A stretch of DNA of 64,000 nt from Chryseosolibacter sp044507775. Lineage in GTDB: Bacteria; Bacteroidota; Bacteroidia; Cytophagales; Cyclobacteriaceae. Positions 8,701-17,279 of the stretch are shown piece by piece. Positions within the stretch are counted from its first letter, which is position 1. Every line of letters starts with the position of its first letter. The stretch spans positions 1 through 64,000 of the forward strand of contig JBIQIY010000005.1 in NCBI GenBank assembly GCA_044507775.1, in the 5' to 3' direction. A model generated the notes under the pieces. It did not search any database, was not told where the DNA came from, and saw nothing but the letters and a program-made list of their open reading frames with translations. A program made the position numbers and the translations under genes.

Positions 8701-9108
8701 CTATTTTTTTCGGTCAACGACGAAACAGTGAACAAACTGTTTCATCCCAATCTTCGGGTAGTAGTTTGTAGCTTTTGGCGCGGCTATCAACAACAGCTGC
8801 GTGTGGGGCCCGGCCGCCTCATGTGTAAGTTTGATGAGTTGCTTGCCGATACCCTGATGCTGGAATTTTTCATCGACAGCGAGATCGGACAGGTAGCAGC
8901 AGTATGAAAAATCGGATACTCCGCGCGAGATACCGACGAGTTGGTCACCTGCCCAGGCCGTGACGACCACGTTGGCATTGTCGAGCATCTTTTGGATTCG
9001 CGCGCGATCGTCGATCGGTCGCCTTTCCGCCAGCGTCGACCGCTTCAGGATGTCTATGAAATCATCCGCGGTAATTTTGATGTTACTCCGGTACGTGATG
9101 TCAGGCAT
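8701..9108 (-). CDS. GNAT-family N-acetyltransferase
   Basis: A 135-residue single-domain acetyltransferase. The acetyl-CoA pyrophosphate-binding motif A is visible as LAVDEKFQHQGIGKQLI (Q/RxxGxG/A signature QHQGIG), followed by the LLLIAAPKATNYYPKIGM strand-helix typical of small-molecule and YhbS-like GNATs. It would transfer acetyl from acetyl-CoA to an amine of unknown identity. It is the first gene of the three-gene minus-strand operon with the MDR oxidoreductase and the flavin-binding protein. Gaps of six bases and then a four-base overlap argue for co-expression. Confidence 0.87.
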   Translation of the reverse strand: MPDITYRSNIKITADDFIDILKRSTLAERRPIDDRARIQKMLDNANVVVTAWAGDQLVGISRGVSDFSYCCYLSDLAVDEKFQHQGIGKQLIKLTHEAAGPHTQLLLIAAPKATNYYPKIGMKQFVHCFVVDRKK

Positions 9109-9146
9109 ATAGTTGATTTGATCGATTCAATTCTGATTGCAGAGTC

Positions 9147-9212
9147 CTTTTGGCTAAAGCCCAGAAAGATTTCCCCACTCATTTTCTTGAGTCCTCCAGC
9201 TAAAGCTGGAGG
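9147..9212. repeat. Pair of REP-like hairpins with GCTAAAGC core
   Basis: CCTCCAGCT-AA-AGCTGGAGG (9193-9212) is a perfect hairpin. CTTTTGGCTAAAGCCCAGAAAG (9147-9168) is an imperfect one sharing the GCTAAAGC core. They sit just after the aminotransferase stop and before the acetyltransferase start, so the first could also help end aminotransferase transcription. The look is that of REP/BIME-type palindromes; no RAYT transposase gene is in the window. Confidence 0.7.
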
Positions 9213-9222
9213 TAATTGATTC

Positions 9223-10299
9223 TCAAATCTTGATCAAATAGTTCCATCCATATACATCGGGCTCAACTCCCATACGCATGTTGTTCAACTTCTCTTTCAC
9301 GCGAAGTTGAAAGCTGGTGGGTCCCGCTGCGGGGATCTGGTAGTCCACTCCGTCGATGTGTATCACCGCGATGGGTGCCACAACGGCTGCGGTACCGGTT
9401 CCAAAAGCTTCCGTGAGTGTTCCCTTGGTGAGACCTTCTTTGACCTCATCCATGGATACCTTTCTTTCTTCGACGGGGTAGATTGCCATATCCCGTGCAA
9501 GCGTAAGAATGGAATCGCGGGTGACACCCTCCAGGATCGCGGTCGTAAGCTTCGGGGTTATAAGTTTTCCGCCGATGACGAACATGACGTTCATCATACC
9601 TACCTCGTCGATGTATCGATGTTCTTTGTGGTCCGTCCAAAGTATTTGGTCAAAGCCCTCTTCCCTGGCGATGTGAGTCGGATAGAAAGCGCCGCCATAG
9701 TTGCCTGCGCATTTCGCAAAGCCCGTTCCACCTTCAGCTGTGCGCACGAAATGATTTTCCACCTTCAGCCGGTAGGGTTTGCTTTGATAAGGGCCCACAG
9801 GCGAAGTCATGATGATCAGTTTGTACTGGTCAGAAACTTTCACACCCAGCCGGGACTCCGTCGCGAAGACGAGGGGTCTGATGTATAAGGTGGCGCCGTC
9901 TTCATCAGGCACCCACTGCTGATCCACCTGTATCAGGGCTTCCAGTCCTGCCATGAAAAGTTCTTCCGGAACGGGAGGCATGACCATTCTTTCGAGTGAG
10001 CGGTTTAGTCTCGCCAGGTGCTTCTGCGGGCGAAAGATGTTGATGTCACCCGATTTTGTGCGGAAGGCTTTCATCCCTTCGAACACCGACTGCCCATAAT
10101 GCAACGACAGCATTGCTGGCGACATGCGGATGTCAGCGTAAGGTGTAATGCGTGGAGTATTCCATTGACCTTTGTCATAGTCAACCACGAGCATATGATC
10201 AGAAAGGTGATGGCCGAATTCGAGATTCTTGAAATCAATTTCACTGATGCGTGAATTTTTTGTCCGCTCAACGGCGATACCGGGTGTCAGAGTAGCCAT
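9223..10299 (-). CDS. ilvE: Branched-chain amino acid aminotransferase
   Basis: A 358-residue fold-type IV PLP aminotransferase of the longer, eukaryote/BCAT-II-like class. It shows LHYGQSVFEGMKAFR near the N-terminus, the cofactor lysine in GFAKCAGNYGGAF (Lys196) and TEAFGTGTAAVV near the C-terminus (phosphate-binding loop). It interconverts Leu, Ile and Val with their 2-keto acids using 2-oxoglutarate/glutamate in the cytosol. I use the ATG at 10299; a TTG two codons upstream is also possible. The upstream region is AT-rich with no Shine-Dalgarno, normal for Bacteroidota. It is probably monocistronic, with a hairpin 11 bases past the stop. Confidence 0.94.
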   Translation of the reverse strand: MATLTPGIAVERTKNSRISEIDFKNLEFGHHLSDHMLVVDYDKGQWNTPRITPYADIRMSPAMLSLHYGQSVFEGMKAFRTKSGDINIFRPQKHLARLNRSLERMVMPPVPEELFMAGLEALIQVDQQWVPDEDGATLYIRPLVFATESRLGVKVSDQYKLIIMTSPVGPYQSKPYRLKVENHFVRTAEGGTGFAKCAGNYGGAFYPTHIAREEGFDQILWTDHKEHRYIDEVGMMNVMFVIGGKLITPKLTTAILEGVTRDSILTLARDMAIYPVEERKVSMDEVKEGLTKGTLTEAFGTGTAAVVAPIAVIHIDGVDYQIPAAGPTSFQLRVKEKLNNMRMGVEPDVYGWNYLIKI

Positions 10300-10362
10300 A
10301 ATCAATTTGTTAAACCGTGAATTTCATCATTATCCGCGAATATTTCCTAAGGTCAACGAGGT

Positions 10363-11784
10363 TTATTCACTCGTTGTCAAGTTCGTCCACCGATGTCGCA
10401 CTTCCCGCCACACCCGGGAAATCGCCTCGAAGGCAAGGTCCACATCGCTTGTTTCTGTTTGCCAGTTTGAAACAGCCGCCCGGATAGCAGGCTCTCCTTT
10501 GTGCTGCGTTGGAGTGAAAAACACTTTGCCATCATCGCGTACAGCGTGCAAAAACGTTTGCACCAGCTCCGGGGTGAGTCCGCGCATGTTGAGTGTAAAG
10601 CAAACGATGTTCAATCGCACGGGACTTAACAGCCGGAAGTCTTCGCTTTCCCGGATTCTTTCGCCGAAGAGGCGCGCGACGTCGCAGTTTCTTTCCACGA
10701 TTTCCCGGTGCCCGCTCTTACCATATGCGCGAAGGGAAAACCAGGCCGGAAGTGCCCGCCAGCGTCTTGAGCTTTCCGGAGTATAGTGAAAAAAGTCGGG
10801 GCTCTTCACCGGGTCGCTCAGGTAGGCCGCGGTGTTTCGAAAGATCTTCGGTTGCAGCGCGGGATGTTTCGTGAACTGCATGGCCGCGTCATAGGGAACG
10901 TTCAGCCACTTGTGCGCATCAACGGTGATACTGTCTGCGTTGTTGATGCCCTCCATCAGGTGCGCGAATTTATCGGTGCAGGCGGCAAAGCCCCCGAACG
11001 CGCCGTCAACGTGCAGCCAGAATTTGTATTTAGTTTTCAGTTCGCCGATGGCGAGGAGATCATCGAAGTCGCCCGTGTTAACCGTACCTGCATTGGCGAT
11101 GACGATCACCGGCTTCTCTTCGCGAGCAAGTAGTTCCTCAAGTTTCCTTACGTCGACTGCCTCGCGGTCAGGAAGTGTGTTTACTTTTTGCACGGATTGA
11201 TGTCCGATGCCCAGCATAGCAAGTGATTTCAGGGCGCTTGAGTGCGGCGTTCCGCTGAAGACCTTGATCCGGATGCTTCCGATTCCTTCCTGGGCAATGT
11301 TGACGCCGAGCTGTTCACCAATCCACTGCCGACCCAGCGCAAGCCCGACGAAGTTCGCCATCGTCGCTCCCGTGACGAATGAGCCGAAGAAGTCACTCTG
11401 CAATCCGAAAAGTTGCCTGAAGTAGTCGATTGTCTGGCGTTCGATCTGTGGCGCAACGGAATCGTTACTGCCACATGCATTCTGGTCGTAGGTACTGACG
11501 AGCCAGTCGCCGGCAACCGAGGCCGGAGTCGATCCACCGGTCACAAATCCGAAGTAGCGTGGGCCTGCAGAGTTCGCAATCAAGTGTGCGTAATTCGCTT
11601 CGAAAAACTCGAGTGTCTTAAGCGCACCCTCCCCGCTATCGGGCAGCCTGTCCATGGGCAGGTCCGCGACAAAAACTCCCGGAGGGATAGAATTTTCATT
11701 CGAATAATACTTCTCCGCGACAGACACGGTCCGCCGAAGTATTTCTCCGCGATGCTCGCGATCGAGTTTTAGTTGGGTATTCAT
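10363..11784 (-). CDS. Group II PLP-dependent amino acid decarboxylase
   Basis: A 473-residue decarboxylase of the glutamate/aromatic-L-amino-acid decarboxylase fold. The PLP-binding lysine is Lys292 in VDAHKWLNVPYDAA, and the Asp that contacts the pyridine nitrogen is Asp260 in HVDGAFGG. SAGPRYFGFVTGG and FVTGATMANFVGL near the N-terminus are typical of bacterial members annotated only as pyridoxal-dependent decarboxylases. The exact amino acid (tyrosine, tryptophan, aspartate, glutamate or other) cannot be assigned by eye. It is followed 63 bases later by the aminotransferase in the same orientation, with a small inverted repeat (AACGAG...CTCGTT, 10355-10375) spanning its stop. Confidence 0.88.
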   Translation of the reverse strand: MNTQLKLDREHRGEILRRTVSVAEKYYSNENSIPPGVFVADLPMDRLPDSGEGALKTLEFFEANYAHLIANSAGPRYFGFVTGGSTPASVAGDWLVSTYDQNACGSNDSVAPQIERQTIDYFRQLFGLQSDFFGSFVTGATMANFVGLALGRQWIGEQLGVNIAQEGIGSIRIKVFSGTPHSSALKSLAMLGIGHQSVQKVNTLPDREAVDVRKLEELLAREEKPVIVIANAGTVNTGDFDDLLAIGELKTKYKFWLHVDGAFGGFAACTDKFAHLMEGINNADSITVDAHKWLNVPYDAAMQFTKHPALQPKIFRNTAAYLSDPVKSPDFFHYTPESSRRWRALPAWFSLRAYGKSGHREIVERNCDVARLFGERIRESEDFRLLSPVRLNIVCFTLNMRGLTPELVQTFLHAVRDDGKVFFTPTQHKGEPAIRAAVSNWQTETSDVDLAFEAISRVWREVRHRWTNLTTSE

Positions 11785-11810
11785 GGTGGAGGAGTTGAGG
11801 GGCTAATGGT

Positions 11811-11938
11811 ATTGGGTCTAAAGGTCTAGGGGTTATAGGGATATAGGGTCTAAGGGTATACGGTCTAAAGGTCTATGGATATAGGGTCTTAGGGTATAGG
11901 GTCTAAGGTCTAGGGTCTAAGGTGAAGGGTAATAAGGT
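11811..11938. repeat. Degenerate 7/8-mer repeat tract (GGTCTAAGG / GGGTATA)
   Basis: Short, imperfectly periodic units such as GGTCTAAAG, GGGATATA, GGGTCTAAG and GGGTATAC repeat about fifteen times between the decarboxylase and OsmC genes. The tract is non-coding and resembles replication-slippage product. Confidence 0.75.
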
Positions 11939-11972
11939 ATGAGACGCAGAAGGTTTTCAAATGATGAGGGAC

Positions 11973-12449
11973 TCACCACCCACCACTCACCACTGACGCC
12001 GTATGATGCACCGGAAAATTCACCGACCGCGCGATGAAGCACATTCGGTTCGCATCGGCGTGAAGTGATTGCGCTTTTTCGGTCATCGTGGCGTCTGCAA
12101 CTGTTACGTGTGGGTGCAACGTGACGTTCGAAAACTGTCCGCTGCCGTCGTTGTTCTCGATCATTTCGCCTTCTGCGTTGTCAGTGTATGCTACGACAAC
12201 CACACCATTGACTACGCAGAGGTGGAGATACCAGAGCATATGACAGGAGGAGAGTGCTGCCACGAAGAGGTCTTCAGGTGTATGCTTCGAGGCATCACCC
12301 CGAAAAGCGCTATCGGACGAGGCCTCCAACGTAGCTTTTCCATCTATTGAAATAGTGTGGCTGCGGGAGTAGCCTTTGTAATCGCCGGTACCGGAGCCGT
12401 TATTTCCGGTCCATGCGATGGTGGCTTTGTAATGGTGGGACTTCATCAT
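11973..12449 (-). CDS. OsmC-family peroxiredoxin-like protein
   Basis: A 158-residue OsmC/Ohr-fold protein. The two redox cysteines are visible: one in ALSSCHMLWYLHL and one in ANRMCFIARSVNFPV. The spacing and surrounding residues fit the YhfA/OsmC-like subgroup that reduces organic hydroperoxides with thiols. The spacing GDASKHTPEDLFVAAL is also typical. Two ATGs (12449 and 12446) are adjacent, so the start is uncertain by one codon. The last residues (VVSGGW) come from a GTGGTGAG-type simple repeat that continues past the stop. It appears monocistronic and cytosolic. Confidence 0.9.
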   Translation of the reverse strand: MMKSHHYKATIAWTGNNGSGTGDYKGYSRSHTISIDGKATLEASSDSAFRGDASKHTPEDLFVAALSSCHMLWYLHLCVVNGVVVVAYTDNAEGEMIENNDGSGQFSNVTLHPHVTVADATMTEKAQSLHADANRMCFIARSVNFPVHHTASVVSGGW

Positions 12450-12800
12450 TTGCGGGTGTTTGCGATTTTTTTTTACTGCTGACTATCCGAATGGCAATTT
12501 TCAAAGATTATACGGACATAAAACAGTTTCAGTTTTAGGATTTTCGAGCAGATCAGAACAGTTCAGGCCATTCGCCACACGTTCCTGCTTTTGGTTAAAG
12601 GCTATTCGTTATTGATTTCTGAGTGAAATTTTCTAAGTATTGGAATCAGTAATTAGGATAGGGTACAGAAATGGAGGGGAGGACCTAATCAACTACCGAT
12701 CAATGCTCGATAGATGGCGGATCCTTTTGGTCCGTTTCCCATGACAGAACAATTCTCCATCTTGAAGGCGCAGAAATAGCTCGAATGTTAAGATGACCAG
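12450..12800. other. Intergenic region, divergent promoters expected
   Basis: 351 bp between divergent OsmC and EEP-family genes. I see no open frame with coding character, no hairpin of note and no exact TAnnTTTG element. It must contain both promoters. Confidence 0.6.
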
Positions 12801-13907
12801 ATGTTACGGATGAAGTATTTCAATTTGTTTGCAGCTATCCTGCTGGTTCTGATCTACTCGTCGTCGAGCATTCCGCCTTCCGCGCGCCTTAATCTCTGGA
12901 TTGTCACATTTATGATTCCGTTTGCCTTGGTCGCAAATGTCATACTGATGTGCATCGGTGTTATCCGGCGGAAAAAGTCTACTTTGTTTTTGCTCATCGC
13001 ATTTATTGCGGGGGGTAATCACTTGTCGAGTACAATCGGTATGAGAGGGGCTTGGTCAGACAGGGTGGTCACTCCTCCGAAATCACTTACAGTGCTGAAT
13101 TATAATGTCGGCGGATTCAATGTGGGTTTTTACCATGGTATGAACCGGGCCGCGTTTTTAAAGGCAGACAGCCTGCAGAAGGAGATGATCAGCTGGGTGG
13201 TGAACGGCGATGCAGATGTGAAATGTTACCAGGAGTTTCCACATAATCCCGAGGCAGATTTTGATTTATTAACAGCCTTGGAGGAGCGGGGATACGAGCA
13301 TTATTTTTCTGCGGAAAACCCTAGCGCAAATGGATGGTCATTCGGGATTGTAATCGCCTCTCGGTTTCCGATCCTTAAATTCGGAGATGTGCTGGCAAGT
13401 GCTAATGGTTTCAACCGGGTGGCTTTTGCCGATGTCAACACCGGATCAGACACCATCAGGATTATCAATGTGCATTTGCAATCCATGCAGATGAAACGAT
13501 TTCACCCCGGTTATTCGGACGACCTCCAGGGTGGGGAGAGGAAAATGAAGATTATCCTGCGAAAACTTAAGTCAGGGACCTTTGAAAGGGCCCGGCAAAT
13601 TGCGGAGCTCATTGAGTTTATTGACAAATCGCCGTACCCGGTAATTTGCGCCGGTGATTTTAACGAAATGCCATATTCGTATTCTTACCGGATGTTGCGG
13701 AAGCACCTGAACAACACTTTTGAGAAAGCGGGCAGGGGTTTTGGGTTTACTTATAATGGCAACACACTCAGTATGTTGCGAATTGACAACCAGTTTTACT
13801 CCGATCCGATCAAGCCTGTTGAATTTGCGACCCTGAATTCCGTCACCTACACCGATCACTTTCCGTTATATGGAAAGTATGCGCTGCCGGAATCTTTACC
13901 ACGGTAA
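12801..13907 (+). CDS. Membrane-anchored endonuclease/exonuclease/phosphatase-family protein
   Basis: A 368-residue protein with two or three N-terminal membrane helices (about residues 5-25, 30-52 and 58-75) followed by an EEP (DNase I-like) hydrolase domain. Catalytic blocks are visible: LNYNVGGFNV, the metal-binding Glu in CYQEFPHN, INVHLQS, the catalytic Asp-Asn pair in CAGDFNEMP, and TDHFPLYG near the end. Bacteroidota have many such membrane-linked EEP proteins; activity could be on DNA, phosphoinositides or other phosphodiesters, and the domain probably faces the periplasm. It appears monocistronic. No link to the polysaccharide locus downstream can be shown. Confidence 0.87.
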   Translation: MLRMKYFNLFAAILLVLIYSSSSIPPSARLNLWIVTFMIPFALVANVILMCIGVIRRKKSTLFLLIAFIAGGNHLSSTIGMRGAWSDRVVTPPKSLTVLNYNVGGFNVGFYHGMNRAAFLKADSLQKEMISWVVNGDADVKCYQEFPHNPEADFDLLTALEERGYEHYFSAENPSANGWSFGIVIASRFPILKFGDVLASANGFNRVAFADVNTGSDTIRIINVHLQSMQMKRFHPGYSDDLQGGERKMKIILRKLKSGTFERARQIAELIEFIDKSPYPVICAGDFNEMPYSYSYRMLRKHLNNTFEKAGRGFGFTYNGNTLSMLRIDNQFYSDPIKPVEFATLNSVTYTDHFPLYGKYALPESLPR

Positions 13908-14219
13908 TTTTTTTAATAGGAGTAAAAGGCGTTTTTCTGGGCCGTAGTGCCGCTTTTTGGTAAGAAATGACTCAAAAATTGATGTAAGGAATTGGTCAGA
14001 TGCGAAAACTTTTAATGAACCCAGGTTACTTCGGCGACGTTTTCGGCATTTAAAAGTCGAATTCAGGTAACTAAATGGATTTTTTTTGAGTAGGATTTTT
14101 CGAGTTTAAGGAAAGTTTGTCGTAAATTTGGTTGTCGATTTCAGTTGGCTTTAGTGAACCCTGCTTGGTTTTGAAGGTCCCCTAGGAGCCGCATTTTTGA
14201 ACCTAAAATTGCGAGCGAT
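13908..14219. other. Intergenic leader of the receiver/sugar-transferase module
   Basis: 312 bp upstream of the first receiver gene. It contains a candidate promoter (14098-14130), GGTTAC at 14024 and GGTAAC at 14066 separated by about 40 bases, and TTACTTCGGCGA (14026-14037), which resembles sequence at 42209-42220 on the other strand. No coding signal was seen. Confidence 0.5.
14098..14130 (+). promoter_or_regulatory. Candidate Bacteroidota-type promoter
   Basis: TAAATTTG (14123-14130) matches the -7 consensus TAnnTTTG exactly. TTTC, a three-of-four match to the -33 TTTG, sits 21 bases upstream. This would give a leader of about 80 bases before the receiver gene at 14220. It was found by eye only. 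Confidence 0.35.
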
Positions 14220-14609
14220 ATGAAGAAGATTTTACTGATTGAAGACGATGCTCCACTGAGTTGGCTTCTGTCCAAAATTCTGAAGAGCAGATACGACCTC
14301 ACTATCCTCAGTCACCATATGGACGCGTTGTCGTGGCTATCGGAGGGAAATGTTCCCGATCTGATCATTTACGACCTGAATACTTCCACAGCCGAACGAC
14401 TTGACTTCCTGGATAACATCCGCCTGAGTGGATTCTTTAACGACATTCCTGTCATCATTCTTTCGGGGACGCCGGATGATGAAGAAAGACAGCAGTGTCT
14501 TGCACTCGGCGCCTTTTCCTATATATCAAAACCGTTCGAGCCTCAATCCCTCTTGTCATCCATCAAAAACGGGTTACTTCGCAAGACTGAAGTTGTATTG
14601 ACAGACTGA
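14220..14609 (+). CDS. Stand-alone response regulator receiver protein (module A)
   Basis: A 129-residue CheY-like receiver with no output domain. Phosphorylation residues are intact: acidic pocket Glu8-Asp9-Asp10, phospho-acceptor Asp52 in IIYDLN, Ser82 in ILSGT and Lys104 in SKPFEP. It is followed after two bases by an initiating sugar transferase, so the pair is almost certainly co-translated. No histidine kinase is in the window; the phosphodonor must be encoded elsewhere. It is clearly paralogous to the receiver at 56633-57022 (same MKK[IV]L[LV]IEDD start and KPFEPQ end), but its D-L-N-T segment replaces the usual D-x-N-M-P, a mild divergence. Confidence 0.92.
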   Translation: MKKILLIEDDAPLSWLLSKILKSRYDLTILSHHMDALSWLSEGNVPDLIIYDLNTSTAERLDFLDNIRLSGFFNDIPVIILSGTPDDEERQQCLALGAFSYISKPFEPQSLLSSIKNGLLRKTEVVLTD

Positions 14610-14611
14610 TT

Positions 14612-15700
14612 ATGGAATCTTTATTAACTGCACCCGGCAATCAGGCGCAACACGGCCTGATTGAAGTGAGTGTATTCACTAAACGCATCCTTCGGATTGA
14701 CGGATATTCGCATGAGGCCGGTCAAGGTTATCTCTATGAAACAACTTTGTTCAAATATGTCACGACGGAAAAAGCCATCCAATGCCTTCAAGATGGTGAG
14801 GTCGTAGATGCAATTCTGTTACATAGTGTTCCCGTCAATGCCCAGGTAAAGATGTTGATTGGATTGGCAGCCGAAAAAGCAATTCCCGTTATCTGGTATA
14901 CATCGAAGTTTCAACCGATGGCCAAGAAGAAGGCGTTTGAGCACAATGTGGACGACTACCATTCGGGTGCTATCACGCCGCTGTTTCTGAAAAGGATTGA
15001 CGCGCTAAAAAAACTGAAGTCATATAAAAGATCCAGAGGTAACAAGCCCTACGAGACATTCACAGAGGATGCGCCCCGGATCCATCAATGGGCGGCAAAA
15101 CGAGCGATGGATATCGCTGTATCGGTGACACTCCTGCTATTGCTTTCGCCGTTTATGCTTTTGATCGCGCTTATCATCAAACTCGAATCCAAGGGCCCGG
15201 TCTTTTACATTTCAAAGCGCGCGGGATCGGGATACCGGATATTCAACTTTTACAAGTTCAGGTCCATGCGCACTGGCGCGGAGAAAGAACTCAAGCAACT
15301 CGCGCACATCAATCAGTATGCGGAAACATCAGAGAGTGTATTTTTTAAAATCAAGAACGATCCGCGCGTAACACGCTTCGGCGCGTTTTTGCGAAGGACC
15401 AGCCTCGACGAGCTTCCGCAGTTGGTAAACGTCCTGATCGGCGATATGTCACTTGTTGGCAACCGCCCCTTGCCTCTCTACGAGGCGGCTCAGCTTACAA
15501 ACAACAGGATTGCGTGGCGTTTCCTTGCGCCCGCGGGAATCACCGGACTGTGGCAGATCACTAAAAGAGGAAAAGACAACATGTCGGCTGAAGAGCGGAT
15601 CGCGCTGGACATGGAATACGCCATGAACTGGTCACTGCTGCTTGACCTGAAAATATTGTTCTCAACTTTTCCGGCGTTGCTGCAAAAGGAGAACGTTTGA
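14612..15700 (+). CDS. Initiating sugar transferase with N-terminal pseudo-receiver (module A)
   Basis: A 362-residue protein. The C-terminal 200 residues are a bacterial sugar transferase (polyprenyl-phosphate phosphoglycosyl transferase, WbaP/WcaJ C-terminal type): AAKRAMDIAVS, one membrane segment (about 165-190), KLESKGPVFYISKRAG, FYKFRSM, RRTSLDELPQLVNVL, GDMSLVGNRP and APAGITGLWQ. It would load the first sugar phosphate onto undecaprenyl phosphate at the inner membrane. Residues 20-135 have the strand order of a receiver (VVDAILLHS, IPVIWYTS, AFEHNVDDYHSG), but Ser/His replace the phospho-Asp region and the Lys is missing, so it is probably an unphosphorylatable pseudo-receiver. It is paired with the true receiver upstream. 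The sugar specificity is unknown. Confidence 0.92.
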   Translation: MESLLTAPGNQAQHGLIEVSVFTKRILRIDGYSHEAGQGYLYETTLFKYVTTEKAIQCLQDGEVVDAILLHSVPVNAQVKMLIGLAAEKAIPVIWYTSKFQPMAKKKAFEHNVDDYHSGAITPLFLKRIDALKKLKSYKRSRGNKPYETFTEDAPRIHQWAAKRAMDIAVSVTLLLLLSPFMLLIALIIKLESKGPVFYISKRAGSGYRIFNFYKFRSMRTGAEKELKQLAHINQYAETSESVFFKIKNDPRVTRFGAFLRRTSLDELPQLVNVLIGDMSLVGNRPLPLYEAAQLTNNRIAWRFLAPAGITGLWQITKRGKDNMSAEERIALDMEYAMNWSLLLDLKILFSTFPALLQKENV

Positions 15701-15831
15701 TCCGGAATACAAGGCAGAAAGCCGGCGTGCCACCTTATATGAGACCCGGACGTGTCAAGGACCCGGGGTGATCACCACAACTCTTCAGTGTTAGCTGAAT
15801 GCTCTAAAAGCCAGAAGGATATCCGGCCAAT

Positions 15832-16704
15832 TTAGTAGATAATAATCAGGAAGGAGACGATCCATCCAAGCACGACGATCTGTAGAAACCTGTCAGTAAG
15901 CAAGATCTTTGTCGGAGATCCGCTATCATTCATTACCAGCGTGATCTGCAAATACCGAAGCATTCCCGCCAGGACGAATATCGACGTAGCATAAACGTTC
16001 GGATGCCCTGTCCGCTCGATCACCTGTTCGGAAACCGTGTACATGATATAGGAAACTATGATTATTCCTGAGATGAGGGAAAGGCACGTATTAATGAATT
16101 CTATACTGTATTGACGAACGGACATTCTGGGTAACACACCCGATTTTTGCGCGAGGACGAGGTCGTCCCTTCTTTTGGCGAATGCGAGGAAGATGGAGAG
16201 AAGGAAGACCATTATGATAAGCCACTCGGAAACGAAAACTCCCGCGAGGACCCCACCGGCCGCGGTCCGCAGCACAAAGCCCGAAGAGACCAGCAAGATA
16301 TCCAGCAATGAAATGTTCTTCAGGCCCAGGGAGTAGCTAATGTTAATAAGTCCATACGCAATAATGAAATAGGCAAACTCGGGTTTGATAATGTAGGCCC
16401 ATACGACCGACGCGATAAACAAAAGCACCATAAGTGTAAGTGCCAGCGAGAGGGGAAATGCGCCGGAAGCGAGTGGCCGATTTTTCTTTTTTGGGTGAAG
16501 CCTGTCCGTCTTGATGTCTTTGTAATCGTTCAGGATATAGATCGCCGACGAGATCATGCAGAAACATATAAATCCCTTGGCAACCGGAAACATCACCTCG
16601 GGTTCGAATATCACGCCTGCGAAGAATCCCGGAATAAAAACAAAGAAGTTTTTAATCCAGTGATGCGCCCGCAGCACGAAGATTAGCCGGATAAAGAATG
16701 CCAA
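15832..16704 (-). CDS. UbiA-family decaprenyl-phosphate phosphoribosyltransferase-like protein
   Basis: A 290-residue polytopic prenyltransferase with about eight membrane helices. The first Asp-rich motif NDYKDIKTD (residues 59-67) continues as RLHPKKKNRPLASG, and the second region is YSLGLKNISLLDILLVSSGFVLR. This combination is that of decaprenyl-phosphate phosphoribosyltransferase (Rv3806c type), which makes the lipid-linked ribose precursor of arabinofuranose, rather than ubiquinone or menaquinone enzymes. The start is a TTG at 16704; no ATG lies upstream before a stop, and the next Met would remove conserved residues. It is oriented against the flanking EPS genes. Partner oxidases/reductases (DprE1/DprE2 type) are absent from the window. 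Confidence 0.85.
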   Translation of the reverse strand: MAFFIRLIFVLRAHHWIKNFFVFIPGFFAGVIFEPEVMFPVAKGFICFCMISSAIYILNDYKDIKTDRLHPKKKNRPLASGAFPLSLALTLMVLLFIASVVWAYIIKPEFAYFIIAYGLINISYSLGLKNISLLDILLVSSGFVLRTAAGGVLAGVFVSEWLIIMVFLLSIFLAFAKRRDDLVLAQKSGVLPRMSVRQYSIEFINTCLSLISGIIIVSYIMYTVSEQVIERTGHPNVYATSIFVLAGMLRYLQITLVMNDSGSPTKILLTDRFLQIVVLGWIVSFLIIIY

Positions 16705-17279
16705 AATGTGTAAGGTCTATTAACAAACAAACTATTTTCAGTCCGCCGTGGATCAACAGGACACCTGGCGGTTTTACTCCAATGTTACGCATAACCTTTC
16801 ATAGGTGCCAACAATGAGGGCGGCATCTGTGAATTCTGTAGTGGCAAAGACGTTTAAAGAGTGGTGGCCGTTATTAGTTTGACGCGTTCGTCGTCCCGCC
16901 CGAACGGGATCGAAAGAATCTTTTCGCACGTTTTTTGTTCCTCATGGCGCGAAATCAGGAACCTATGACAGTGACTTAGGGGATGCAGAAGCAGGCGCTT
17001 TTGTATTCCACAAGCAGTGATCTTCCATCGTCGAGAGGGCAGTTTATAGCGGTTCTCGGGCTTCGGAAGGTACGTGACAGGAGGGTCCACGGGGTCCTCG
17101 GAGGGCGGGTGAACAGGCCGCAGAAAGCGCGGGGTCGCGGCTAGGGAATATCGACCCCATTGCCTATTTCCGAAGGCGTTATTGAGGAGGCGAAAAGGTA
17201 TTTTAAGATGCTGAAATATTGTCGTTTACATTTATCGCCTAACTGGTACTAATAGTTTTATTGCGTAAATTGCGGAATT
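16705..17279. other. Divergent intergenic region with inverted repeat
   Basis: 575 bp between the UbiA-like gene (minus) and the Wzz-like gene (plus). GGGGTCG (17131-17137) is inverted as CGACCCC (17152-17158) with a 14-base spacer. GCCT...AGGC follows at 17162-17177. TACATTTA (17227-17234) is a near match to a -7 element. A minus-strand frame at 16854-17090 has no protein-like character. Confidence 0.5.
17131..17158. promoter_or_regulatory. Inverted repeat GGGGTCG-N14-CGACCCC
   Basis: Perfect 7-bp arms lie 120 bp upstream of the Wzz-like gene, in the only large divergent gap of the EPS locus. It could be a dimeric regulator site or a hairpin in a leader; no family is assigned. Confidence 0.4.

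Noticed and set aside
16854..17090. Minus-strand 78-codon frame
   Set aside because: Cys/Arg/His-rich composition unlike neighbours and no ribosome-binding site.
16705..17279. c-di-GMP or other riboswitch in the Wzz leader
   Set aside because: No recognisable conserved aptamer core; only simple inverted repeats are visible.
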